Part shown: positions 16,137 through 25,048 of the stretch, one piece after another | Layout of the letters: each line of letters opens with the position of its first letter | How positions within the stretch are numbered: position 1 is the first letter of the stretch | Assembly: GCA_044376515.1 (NCBI GenBank) | Contig: JBILKV010000009.1 | Location: 1 to 51,578 of the forward strand | Direction: 5' to 3' | From: Chth-196 sp044376515 | GTDB lineage: Bacteria; Verrucomicrobiota; Verrucomicrobiia; Chthoniobacterales; Chthoniobacteraceae | DNA: 51,578 bases | Position numbers and translations under genes: made by a program | Notes under the pieces: model-generated | The model's input: only the letters and a program-made list of their open reading frames with translations | Told to the model about the DNA's origin: nothing | Databases searched by the model: none

Positions 16137-18264
16137 CTAGGGGCCGAGTCGCAGTTCCCAGCGACCGGAGGCAGTCTCCGTCTCAAACCAACCGCGGCCC
16201 CTGCTGGGGGGGGCGTCCAAAACGCATCCGATCAGGGACCTGCGCTCTCCACTGGTCGTATAACTTCCACTCCAATCCCCGCGCAAACGGTCGAGTCTCA
16301 GGCTCAGCACCGGCGGCGCAACTCCGCCCGTCACGATCCCGGAGGTGCGCACCGCGCCGGAGGCGGAAACGGTTACATTCCAGCTGAACCCCGCGCTCCC
16401 GCCCGCAAGCGGATCGGTCGAAACCAACTGCAAGCCCGGATGGCCCACACCAAACAACCTCCCGAGGAACGCGGAGGGAACCCGTTATGCGAAAGCGTTG
16501 CTAAAGTCCACGTTGCGCACTTCGCTAAACTGGGCGCCCGACGCGAAATCCGGGGCACTGTACGCCGCGACAAAGCGCGACTCCTGACGGCTGCCCGCAA
16601 CCCTCGTGCGCGCGTGCTCCAACCGGTCATTGCCCAAGGCGGGCTCCCAGCCCTCGAGCGTCCGGGCAAAGCGCAGCTCGCCAAACACGGCGTTGCTGGT
16701 CAAGCCGGTCGTCCCGGAGACCGAGCGCCCTTCGTAGACCGCTGCAAGAAGCAGATTTCCAAAGTGTGCCGTCAGGCTGGCGGAACCGCTTCCGTTGTAA
16801 CGGGTGAGCCGGCCTGTCCAAAGGATCCGTCCGCTTGTGAGCACCTGCACCAGCAGTTGCGCGTTGTTGTCGACGGTCGCCGCGGTGCCGGGGGACGCGC
16901 TCAGGATGTAGCGGCCCGCGGCCGAGGCGTACGCTGGGGTCTGTGCGGCGGGAGTCGTCAGGGCCTGCCTCATTACGGGAGCGCTGCTGAGGCTTAGCGC
17001 CGGCATCGGAAGCGACACCTTGTCCTTGCGGATCGCCGTCAGAAGCGGCGCATCGCCGCCGCGGTCCAGCACGAGACTCAACTCCTGCCGGCCCGCCTGC
17101 GAGCCCACCCCCAGACGCAAGGAAGCCACAGACTTGAGCGGCTCGTTTGCTCCAGCGGCCGACAGAACTCCGGAGAAGGACCGTACCACCGGTTGGTACA
17201 CCCGTACGTCCTCCGAGGGCGCGCCGGCCAGGCTCCCGGCCTCCACATACTGGACGCGCCCCGACACCGAACCCGTCCGGCTCACACTCACCGAAATCCA
17301 GCCCCGCGCCACCGCGCCGTCCTTCATGGTGCCCGTCGGATTCGCGTCTAGAAGCAGGCCCTCATAGGTCCCCGCCGCCTCGCTTTTCCTGGGGACTGCC
17401 ACAAAAAACGGCTGGCTGAGGGCGGCTGCCGATCCGCCGTCGCTGTGGGCCCGGTCGAACTGACCCCATACGCGCCCCCCGCATTCACCTCGCGAAGTGG
17501 CACATTGAGGACACCGTCGGCCGGCACCGACCCGCGCGTGGAGGTCGCCACGGGCACGCCGTTTTGCAGGGCGCAGAGCGTGTAGCGGGTCTCGACCACA
17601 TCGCTGTCACCCGCATCCACCGCCGTGCGCACGACCGCCATGCCGCCCTCGGCCATCGCAACATCGTGCGGCTGCGCCAACACGGTCACGCCGCGCGTCG
17701 TCGAAACCGAAACCACCACGCGGTCGGTGCTGACGGGCGCGCCAATTCCAATGCCCCTGCCGCTCACCTCCACCGAATAGGTTCCCCCCTCCGTGGGCGA
17801 CACACTGGCAAAACCCAGCGTGGCCAGCGTCCCCCCCGGCACCGGCACGCCGTTTCCGGGCGCCGGCCATTTGTACGATTGGTACGCCAGAGTCCCCGGA
17901 CCCTTGGCCAGGACGCTCAGGGTGACAGCGGAGCCCTTCCGGACGGCCGCCCCCACCGGTTGCCTCAGGATTGCCAGGCTGACGTTCACGCCCACGTGCG
18001 CGGCTTCGCTGACAGCCGCTCCAGCCGGGTTGGTGACCATCGCGTCATAGACCCCCTCGTCGGCCACCGTCACGTTGGAGAGCGCGTAGTTGGACTGGGT
18101 TGCGCCCGCAATCGGCACCCCGTTCAGGCGCCACTGGTAGGAGAGTGGCGCCCTCACAACCACGGGCCGCGGGCCAACCCGCACCTCCGCCGCAGTGCTT
18201 AACGCCACTCCGGCGGGGTGCGTGAGCACCACATCGTAACGGCCCACATCCTCCTGCCGCACCG
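16137..18264 (-). pseudogene. Decayed secreted protein with Ig-like repeats and a C-terminal beta-rich domain
   Basis: From about 18264 the frame reads Ig-like repeats of the kind in large Verrucomicrobial surface proteins: LSYQWRLNGVPIAGATQSNY with VADEGVYDAMVTNPAGAAVS, then YKWPAPGNGVPVPG and further degenerate copies. At a run of six C (17475-17480) the frame breaks; adding one base restores continuity into QFDRAHSDGGSAAALSQPFF and the 305-residue frame with AAGTYEGLLLDAN. That frame ends in a TAA (16485-16487) after SNAFA, but the same frame continues past it with recognisable sequence to 16137. So there is one frameshift and one nonsense codon, and the 5' end is cut off by a VapC remnant. 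The start and signal peptide are lost. Confidence 0.75.
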
Positions 18265-18363
18265 CGCCTCCGCGCGTTCGGCGTGAACGAGTTTGCCACG
18301 GCCAACGTGAAGGACTTCGAAGGGTTTGGTTTCAAAAAGGTATGGAATCCCCTCACCGCCTGA
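18265..18363 (+). pseudogene. C-terminal remnant of a PIN-domain (VapC-like) toxin gene
   Basis: The plus strand reads LRAFGVNEFATANVKDFEGF and then GFKKVWNPL to a TGA at 18361-18363. This matches the end of VapC toxins, where the last acidic residue lies in the N-V-K-D-F segment. Nothing before it resembles the rest of a PIN domain; instead the opposite strand becomes the Ig-like pseudogene. It is a junction scar, not a gene, and it is unrelated to the intact pair at 9954-10603. Confidence 0.75.
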
Positions 18364-18624
18364 CACACGTCCCTTGAAGTGCCGCAGCCGCGGTTCAATC
18401 AACAGACAGGCTGAGGAATTGCCTGTCCCCGGATCCACGCGGATCCACTGGCCACCGGGTGATCGCCGGGGGGACAGACACTTTGCCGCTTTCATCCGCG
18501 AGATCCCCCGGCGTGCGCGGGTGGGCCCGGGGTGGCTCTCAAGCGGCTCGCTTCCGGGACGGGCCATGGTGGGCTATCGTGCGCCCGGCAGTTGCACGGT
18601 CGGGCCGGCGTCACCGGACGGTTG

Positions 18625-20778
18625 TTAATGCGGGGACCATTGCTGTGGGGCATTGGTCCACTGGCGCGGAGGGAGGGTGCGCCGAAACGGGTCCTGAACC
18701 AGTCCGATCTTAGCGAAGGGAATGGGCTGAAAGTCGGGGGCCTCTTTAAACACCGGGGATTCCGGACGAAGCCCCAGATCCCCCAATGCCTCACCGGCGA
18801 ACAACGGATCCCGCTCTCCGAGATCGAGGTTGCCGGAGATCACAGAAGCCTCGATTTCAATAGGTTTTGCCGTCACCCGGGTGGGTTGTGCGCAGAGTAC
18901 GGTGACGTTGTTGCGGATCGCGTTTCCCGCCGGCAACCGAGTGTCCGACTCCGAAAGACCCTGTAGATAGGGAAACATTTCCCTCCAAGGCGGTTGGGTG
19001 AAGGGAACCGCCTGCAGTTTCTTAAACAAGGACGACTCCTTGTCGTACTTTCTCGCGATCCCACGGGCGTCCATGAACAAACCGCGCTTGCACCGGATGA
19101 CGAGGTTGTTTTCGACGGTGTTGTAATGGCCGCCGCACACTGCCGGACCAGCTTGCATTTCGTAGGCAACATTTCCAAAGACGGTGTCGCCGCTGTCCCC
19201 GTCGTCCAGATAAAAGCCGACCGCATTGGGGCTGTGGTGGACGAAGTTGTGGCGCAGAAGATTGCCGCAGCTTGTCCAGTCATTGCTCGTGTAAAAGGCC
19301 CCCATGTCGTCGGAGCTCAGGACCGCGTGCGAGATTTCGTTGTACTCGAACACATGGTTGTTGCCCCCGTACTGGATGCCGGCGTGCGGCACATCGTGGA
19401 TGAAGTTGTGAGCGACCCTGCAGCCGACGGCGTCCCCCGAGCCATAAATGCCCACGAGGATTCCCGGTGCATAGGTCTTCTTGAGAAAGCCCACCTTTTG
19501 GATGTGGTTGTTTTCTGCCGTGTGTCCGGATGCACGGAGCGAGGCCCTGTCTCCGCCACCGAGAACGATGCCGCTGTGGCCCATGTCCTCAATGTCACAA
19601 CTGCGGACCGTCACGCTCGATCCTTTTTGGACAACCACACCGGCGCCGCCGAAGTTTCTCAGCGCGCAGCCTGCCACCTCCACCTGATCGGAGTCGTTGA
19701 TCTCGATTCCGTTTGAAAGTCCGTTCTCCAAGCGGATTCCTTCAATTCTCACAAACGATGCCTTCTCCAGACGGATCGCGGGCGCTTTGAGGTCGCTTAC
19801 AACCACTGCGCCGGACTGCCAGTTTTTGGGAGGCCACCAAAACAAAAGATCCCGGGTAAAGTCGACGGCCCACTCTCCGGGTTGGTCTATCTCCTCGACG
19901 ATGTTGACGGCCCACCAAGGCTCCCTGCCGCTGCCCTCCGGCCCCGCGTATTTGGAACCAATGCCGCCCGCCACCGGTGCGGCCAGGGTCACTTCCCGCG
20001 TCAGGGTGTTGATTTCCGAAACACGCACCGTCCTCACATCCCAAGGCACCCTCCAGTAACCCTCCAACCAGACACCCCGGGCCACGGGCCAGCGTGCGAC
20101 GCGGTTTTCACGTGCGACAAACCGCCCGACGCGCTTGGCCGCCCCCGGGGCGGACTCTCCCTTGTCCACGATACGTTCAATGCGTGCCGGTCCGTCGTTC
20201 GGCCATCGTGAGATGGGTTGGCGTTCGCCGTTGAAGAAAAGTTCGCAAAGCCCCCCACCGTTGTCGAAATTTGGAGGATAGGGGCCGGTGTTGCGCAGGC
20301 CCACGGCTTTGAGGTCTACCGAGTACACCTGTCCGGTGGCCTCAGGCGCCAGACGCTCGGAATCCCCTTTTTCAACGCGCTGGAGCGCGGCATTTGACAG
20401 GTGGACCCCGACATCGATGAGGGCCGCCCCGGGAGTGCTTGCCCTCCAGATGACCGGCATCGATGCGGTCCCGGAATCTTCCCTTGAAAGGGTGAACGAC
20501 GCAGTGCGCCGATGGGTTCCCGGGGCCAGTTCAACGATCAAACGCTGCGCAGGAGCACCGGCCAGCGTCTTTTTTCGTTCCCTCACCGCTTCACGCGCCC
20601 GCTCAAGCGTCTCAAAAGGATGGGACACCGAACCCTCCGCGGAGTCGCTCCCGTTTGGGGACACATAAAAATCAGCGACGTCCGCACATCCAGCCGTCCC
20701 GGCGGCCAGCTGGAGCAAGATGGCGCAAAGAGCCAGAGGGATGCGGCAGGCAGGGCGCGAATCCAGGCAACGGAACAT
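18625..20778 (-). CDS. Secreted right-handed parallel beta-helix protein
   Basis: Protein of 717 residues. An N-terminal signal peptide (hydrophobic IPLALCAILLQLAAGTAG, cleavage probably near 31) is followed by DFYVSPNGSDSAEGSVSHPF, the opening usual in pectate-lyase-like and alginate-lyase-like beta-helix proteins. Residues of about 330-600 form the coils: SFVRIEGIRLENGLSNGIEI, CDIEDMGHSGIVLGG, NNHIQKVGF, NFIHDVPHAGIQYGGNNHVF, NLLRHNFVHHSPNAVGFYLD. It probably binds or cleaves a polysaccharide outside the cytoplasm, but no catalytic residues can be assigned. It is transcribed apart from the protease gene, 178 bases away. The export and context suit polysaccharide use. Confidence 0.82.
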   Translation of the reverse strand: MFRCLDSRPACRIPLALCAILLQLAAGTAGCADVADFYVSPNGSDSAEGSVSHPFETLERAREAVRERKKTLAGAPAQRLIVELAPGTHRRTASFTLSREDSGTASMPVIWRASTPGAALIDVGVHLSNAALQRVEKGDSERLAPEATGQVYSVDLKAVGLRNTGPYPPNFDNGGGLCELFFNGERQPISRWPNDGPARIERIVDKGESAPGAAKRVGRFVARENRVARWPVARGVWLEGYWRVPWDVRTVRVSEINTLTREVTLAAPVAGGIGSKYAGPEGSGREPWWAVNIVEEIDQPGEWAVDFTRDLLFWWPPKNWQSGAVVVSDLKAPAIRLEKASFVRIEGIRLENGLSNGIEINDSDQVEVAGCALRNFGGAGVVVQKGSSVTVRSCDIEDMGHSGIVLGGGDRASLRASGHTAENNHIQKVGFLKKTYAPGILVGIYGSGDAVGCRVAHNFIHDVPHAGIQYGGNNHVFEYNEISHAVLSSDDMGAFYTSNDWTSCGNLLRHNFVHHSPNAVGFYLDDGDSGDTVFGNVAYEMQAGPAVCGGHYNTVENNLVIRCKRGLFMDARGIARKYDKESSLFKKLQAVPFTQPPWREMFPYLQGLSESDTRLPAGNAIRNNVTVLCAQPTRVTAKPIEIEASVISGNLDLGERDPLFAGEALGDLGLRPESPVFKEAPDFQPIPFAKIGLVQDPFRRTLPPRQWTNAPQQWSPH

Positions 20779-20956
20779 CCTGTGAAAATGTGTTTTTGCT
20801 CGTCTCCTGGAAAGCCGTTGTTTGGTTCGGGTTCAGAGGTGCCGTTCAGGCGCAAGATCCACGGAAGTGCCGGCACAGCGGGCAGAAAGAATACCTGAAA
20901 CCCTCTGTTTCACCTGCGTTTCTCCGAAGAATCTGCGGATCCCCCTCCCCCCGACC

Positions 20957-23284
20957 CTACTTTTTTTTGGCCGTCGTGGAGACATCCAGTTTGGTGAGGT
21001 CCACCAGATCCCCGAGCAGGTTGAGGGTTTCCTGTTTGACCGGGTCGTACCGGAACGGAGCGCTCTTGAAGACGAGCTTGCCATCCTTGTCCTTCTGCGG
21101 TTCGGACACCGCGTCGTTGGCCGGGGCGTCCTCATCCTCCGCGGCGGCGGCGGCCGCGGCGTCCTCCCGGGCTGCTTTGGGCTCCACAAACTTCACGGGT
21201 ACCAGCTCCCGCTTGGAGACGTTGTCGAGGGTGAGCCGGTAGACTTTGGGCTCCTTTTCACCGGCGCGCGCCTGGCGCTGCTGGTCCCGATTTTCCTTGC
21301 GTGTCTTGTCCTCGTCCAGCTCCGCCTGGCGGACCTTTTCGCTCAACGAGATCCGGTTTTCAGCCGTTCGCCTGCGGATGCGGTCCAGATCCTCCAGCAC
21401 GTAGCCGAACTCGGGGTTCTGGGGGATCCGGATCTGCGCGCGCCGGCGCAACTCGTCGAGGTGGAGGGGCTTTTCCCACTTTTCGAAATCCACGGAGGAA
21501 AAGGTGTCGTAGGGCAGCGGGTCCTTGAGGGATTCCTCGCCCAGTTCGGGCTGGTCGAAGACCGAGGGCAGGGTGATGTCGCTTTGAACCCCGCGCAGCT
21601 GCGTCGAGCCCCCGGCGACTCGGTAGAACTTCTGGATGGTGAGCTTCACTGCGCCGGCATCCGTGCCGTTTGCCAGGAAAGGGACGGCCCGGCTGAGCTC
21701 TATCATCTGCTGAACGGTGCCCTTGCCAAAGGTCTTGGAGTCCCCGACGACCACCGCCCGGCCGTAGTCCTGCATGGCGCCCGCAAAGATTTCGCTGGCG
21801 GAGGCGCTCTGCCGGTTCACCAGCACGAGCATGGGACCGTCATAGGCGATGGTGGGATCCTTGTCCCGGGAGACGGCCACCTCCCCGTTCCAGCTGCGCG
21901 CCTGGACCACGGGCCCCTTCTTGATGAAGAGGCCGGTCAGGTTGACCGCCTCGTCCAAGAAGCCGCCGCCATCTCTGCGGAGGTCCATGACCAAGCCTTG
22001 GATGCCCTCCTGTTTGAGCCGGTTGAGGAGGGCCAGCACGTCGCGCGTGGTGCTCTTGGCATTGGGGTTCTGGTTGCGCTCGGGATCCCCGTAGAAGGAC
22101 GGCAGGACGATGACCCCCAGTTTGACGGTCTGGCCGTTGGGACGGGTCCACTCAATGAGTTCGCCACGGGCCTCCTCGTCCTTGAGCTTGACCTCGTCCC
22201 GCCGGATCTCCACGACGTTGCGCTCCGAGCCGGTGGTGCCGTCGACGGGAATCACCTGGAGGCGGACGATGGTGTCCTTTTTGCCGCGGATCATGTTGAC
22301 GACCTTGTCGAGCTTGAGGTCCACGCAGTCGACGAACTCCTTCTCCCCCTGGGCCACGGCGACGATGCGGTCGCCCACCTTGAGCTTGCCGCCCTTGAGA
22401 GCCGGGCCGCCTGGGACCAGTTCCATGATCTTGGCGTAGCCGTCCTCGGAGCGGAGCTTGGCCCCGATCCCGAAGAGGGAGAGGCGCATGTTGATGCTGA
22501 ATTGTTCGAGGTCGTTTTTGCTGAGGTACTCCGAGTGGGGGTCGTAGGTCTGGGCCAGGCAGAGCAGGAAGGTTTTGACGACGTCCTCAGAGGTCTGTTC
22601 CTGCAGGTTTTTCAGGAACTGGTCGTAGCGTTTGGCGATGTTCTGGACCGGGTCGGTCTTCTTTTTGGCGAGCCGCTCCTGAAGGAGTTCGGAGGTGACC
22701 CGGTCGCGCCAGAGCTTCCGAGCCTCGGCGTCGTTGGCGGGCCAAGGGACTTTCTGCCGGTTGAGTTCGATGGTGCGCTCCTCATTGAAGCTGAGCTCTG
22801 TTTTGAGCAGTTCCTTGGCGAGAGCGACCCGGTCCTCGGCGCGTTTGCGGAAGAGGTCGTAGATTTGGTGGGCGGCGAGGGTGCGGCCGGCGAGGATCTC
22901 ATCATCGAGCTTGTCCTCCCACTGCGACTCGAAGCCGCGGACGTCCTCCTCGGTGAAAAAGATGTGGTTGTAATCGAGCGCCTCCAGATAGTTGCGCAGC
23001 AGCCGCTTGGACATGGCGTCGTCCAGACGGGTCTTGGAGTAGTGGACGTTTTCAAGCAGTCGGGCCACGGCGACGGTGACCTGGCTCGGGTCGGGGTCGC
23101 CCGCGGCCCGGAGCTGCGGGTTCGGAGCCAGAAGGGGCAGCACCGGCAGGAGCGGCGAGGCGAGCAGGGCCGCCAGGGAGACAAAGGCGGCGGCGGCTCC
23201 GGGGCCGGACCTCCGGAGGCCGGCCGGCCGGCTGGGAAGAACTGGGCTTACGGCGGAGCGGAAATGAGGACGGAACAGCTTCAT
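20957..23284 (-). CDS. prc: Carboxy-terminal processing (tail-specific) protease
   Basis: Protein of 775 residues with a long hydrophobic N-terminal segment (about 30-55) for export. Then follow the Prc-type helical domain (HYSKTRLDDAMSKRLLRNYL, YDPHSEYLS), a PDZ domain (about 265-345; VGDRIVAVAQ), and the catalytic domain with the Ser/Lys dyad: Ser497 in SASASEIFAGAMQDYGRA and Lys521 in TFGKGTVQQ. The C-terminal DUF3340-like part contains a coiled, charged stretch (QAELDEDKTRKENRDQQRQ). Relatives trim C-termini of periplasmic proteins and regulate murein hydrolases. Length and order match E. coli Prc, plus an Ala/Glu/Asp-rich insertion around 700-725. AAAGG lies upstream of the ATG. Confidence 0.93.
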   Translation of the reverse strand: MKLFRPHFRSAVSPVLPSRPAGLRRSGPGAAAAFVSLAALLASPLLPVLPLLAPNPQLRAAGDPDPSQVTVAVARLLENVHYSKTRLDDAMSKRLLRNYLEALDYNHIFFTEEDVRGFESQWEDKLDDEILAGRTLAAHQIYDLFRKRAEDRVALAKELLKTELSFNEERTIELNRQKVPWPANDAEARKLWRDRVTSELLQERLAKKKTDPVQNIAKRYDQFLKNLQEQTSEDVVKTFLLCLAQTYDPHSEYLSKNDLEQFSINMRLSLFGIGAKLRSEDGYAKIMELVPGGPALKGGKLKVGDRIVAVAQGEKEFVDCVDLKLDKVVNMIRGKKDTIVRLQVIPVDGTTGSERNVVEIRRDEVKLKDEEARGELIEWTRPNGQTVKLGVIVLPSFYGDPERNQNPNAKSTTRDVLALLNRLKQEGIQGLVMDLRRDGGGFLDEAVNLTGLFIKKGPVVQARSWNGEVAVSRDKDPTIAYDGPMLVLVNRQSASASEIFAGAMQDYGRAVVVGDSKTFGKGTVQQMIELSRAVPFLANGTDAGAVKLTIQKFYRVAGGSTQLRGVQSDITLPSVFDQPELGEESLKDPLPYDTFSSVDFEKWEKPLHLDELRRRAQIRIPQNPEFGYVLEDLDRIRRRTAENRISLSEKVRQAELDEDKTRKENRDQQRQARAGEKEPKVYRLTLDNVSKRELVPVKFVEPKAAREDAAAAAAAEDEDAPANDAVSEPQKDKDGKLVFKSAPFRYDPVKQETLNLLGDLVDLTKLDVSTTAKKK

Positions 23285-23570
23285 GGAATGTGGCCTTTCA
23301 GGAGACGCGGGCGAAGAGGATTGGCTGGAACCAGAGGACGGTGCGGGAAGGGGTGGCGGGTGGGCTGACGGTGGTCGCTCCGGACCAGTGGGGAGCGGAA
23401 CCGGCGGGGGCTCGAGGCGGCCAGAGCGACGGGGTTGCCTGGATTGGGTTGATCATGCCTGTCCTTTTGAAGGTTTGTTGTCTGCCTTGATTATATGAAT
23501 GGGTAGCCAAGGGCAGCCGGATGTTTGCTTGGTTTTGCGCCGGTGGTCTCCAGACGGCGGGGTTGGCAGG

Positions 23571-23590
23571 TGTTTACAGGTGTTTACAGG
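23571..23590. repeat. Tandem repeat, 2 copies of tgtttacagg
   Basis: Two perfect 10-bp units, followed by a related gggttgcagg. Confidence 0.9.
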
Positions 23591-23702
23591 GGGTTGCAGG
23601 TTGTGGGAGGCGGGTGGCAGCCGGCGGGAGGACTGAAAGTAAAGGAAGGGGGGGAAGGCTGACAAATCCCCCCAACAAATGAACCCCAAAGGCGCGGCTC
23701 AG

Positions 23703-23730
23703 TTAGCCGCCTCCGGTTAGCCGCCTCCGG
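23703..23730. repeat. Tandem repeat, 2 copies of ttagccgcctccgg
   Basis: Two perfect 14-bp units in direct repeat. Confidence 0.9.
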
Positions 23731-23910
23731 TGGCCCTCCTGGGATCAGCCCCCGGTTCCCTGTTCCGGCCCTTCGTTGGTGCACCATGCAGGGTTCGCGA
23801 TGCCGGGCTCACTGCGCGGTCGAAGCGAGCCGGGGCCTGGGTGCGGGCCGTGGATTCAGGGTTGGTTGCATCATTTTTCAGGTTTGTTTGCCCTTTCTGG
23901 TTTGTTTCCA

Positions 23911-23928
23911 CTGGTTTCCACTGGTTTC
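23911..23928. repeat. Tandem repeat of ctggtttcca
   Basis: One full 10-bp unit followed by a second with a changed end (ctggtttcga), and preceded by a partial copy (gtttgtttcca). Confidence 0.75.
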
Positions 23929-23953
23929 GAGGTTCGGCAAGATCCGGCGGGGC

Positions 23954-23989
23954 GTCGGCAAGGTCGGCAAGGTCGGCAAGGTCGGCAAG
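23954..23989. repeat. Tandem repeat, 4 copies of gtcggcaag
   Basis: Four perfect 9-bp units, ending in a variant gtccgcggg. Confidence 0.95.
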
Positions 23990-24021
23990 GTCCGCGGGGC
24001 GTTTTGAGAGGGGCCCCGCCG

Positions 24022-24051
24022 GGCTCAACGAGGCTCAACGAGGCTCAACGA
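24022..24051. repeat. Tandem repeat, 3 copies of ggctcaacga
   Basis: Three perfect 10-bp units followed by a partial ggctc. Confidence 0.95.
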
Positions 24052-24255
24052 GGCTCCTGTGCGCTTCTGGGGACACCCGGGAGAGACGTGTCAAACGTGG
24101 CACAAATTTCCGGGAGCGCAAAGGAGCTTTACCTTCCGCTACGGAGGCGGGGGACAAAAGGTTTTAAGAAAGTGAAACGAATGCTTAGTTTCCCCCCGCC
24201 CGCCTCGCATGCCGGGGAGGAGCACGTCATTCTTCACATAGGAACGCAACTTGTT

Positions 24256-24858
24256 ATGGACATTTACACGGGCGGTTTGTTTGAAACCAACAGCTACTAC
24301 CTGAGCGGAGCCCGGATTCTGGTGGACGCTCCAGAAGGGGCCGCCGCGTGGCTGGCCGGGCGCGGTTACAAGGTGGAGACGCTGCTTTTGACCCACGGTC
24401 ACGTCGACCACGTCTGGGATGCGGCTCAAATCCAGAGGGAGCACGGCTGCGAGGTTGTCTACCACCCGGACACGGCCCCGATGGTGACGGATCCGGATTT
24501 TTTCGCGCGCGCGGGATTTCCCTGGCGGGTTGAACCGCTTACCGCGGGCTCGTTGGTGGGGGAAAAAGAGTCCGCGTCCTGGGGCGGGGTCGAGTTCGAG
24601 GTTCTGGAAGTGCCGGGACACTGCCCGGGTTCGCTGTGTTTTCTTCGGAAAGAGGACGGGGTGCTTTTCGGGGGGGACGTGCTTTTCGCGGGCAGCGTGG
24701 GCCGCTGGGATTTGCCCGGGGGCGACCGGGACCTGCTTTTGAGAGGAATCCGCCACAAGCTGCTACCGCTTGGGGATGAAATCAAGGTGCTACCCGGGCA
24801 CGGCCCCGCGACAACGATCGGGGAGGAACGCCTGCACAATCCCTATCTCGAACCCTAG
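24256..24858 (+). CDS. MBL-fold metallo-hydrolase (glyoxalase II-like)
   Basis: Protein of 200 residues with the full metal-binding set: THGHVDHVWD (HxHxDH), His in VPGHCPGS, Asp in LFGGDVLFAGSVGRWDLPGG, and the final His in VLPGHGPATTIGEE. The single-domain size and the GSVGR-D-PGG stretch resemble YcbL-type hydrolases, which split thioesters such as S-lactoylglutathione. The actual substrate is not known. The ATG at 24256 is chosen because MDIYTGGLFETNSYYL begins the fold and AGGAA lies about 11 bases upstream. The frame upstream is open only through repeat sequence. The lactate permease follows, which would suit a lactate-linked function, but this is speculation. Confidence 0.88.
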   Translation: MDIYTGGLFETNSYYLSGARILVDAPEGAAAWLAGRGYKVETLLLTHGHVDHVWDAAQIQREHGCEVVYHPDTAPMVTDPDFFARAGFPWRVEPLTAGSLVGEKESASWGGVEFEVLEVPGHCPGSLCFLRKEDGVLFGGDVLFAGSVGRWDLPGGDRDLLLRGIRHKLLPLGDEIKVLPGHGPATTIGEERLHNPYLEP

Positions 24859-25048
24859 CGGCGGCACCCGGAGCGGCGGTGCGCTCCCTGCCTTGTCACC
24901 CGGACGCTCCAGTCCCCAGAATCACACAGACCTGACGCGGAATGGGGAAGGGAACAAAGCAAACAGCGCAAACTGGCATGCCAAACTTCTTACACCTTTC
25001 GGCACCTATGCTCCTCAGCGTGACCTTCTTTTTTGGGTTAAGGATGCG

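Larger units (their letters stand above)
23285..24255. other. 970-base spacer with five different short tandem repeats, no gene
   Basis: No frame here resembles a protein. The stretch contains at least five unrelated tandem duplications with units of 9-14 bp (listed separately) between 23571 and 24051. It should also contain the promoters for prc and for the MBL-fold gene. Frames that seem to extend the MBL gene upstream encode repeat-derived low-complexity sequence. Confidence 0.7.

Noticed and set aside
15780..16997. 405-codon plus-strand frame
   Set aside because: The start lies in the inverted-repeat element and the rest is antisense to the Ig-like pseudogene; it shows no domain.
20822..23368. 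848-codon plus-strand frame antisense to the protease gene
   Set aside because: It is a high-GC shadow: the minus strand encodes a complete Prc protease with all catalytic motifs, while this frame has no recognisable domain.
23571..24051. Possible CRISPR array
   Set aside because: The repeats are 9-14 bp, directly adjacent without spacers, and of different sequence; no cas gene is present.
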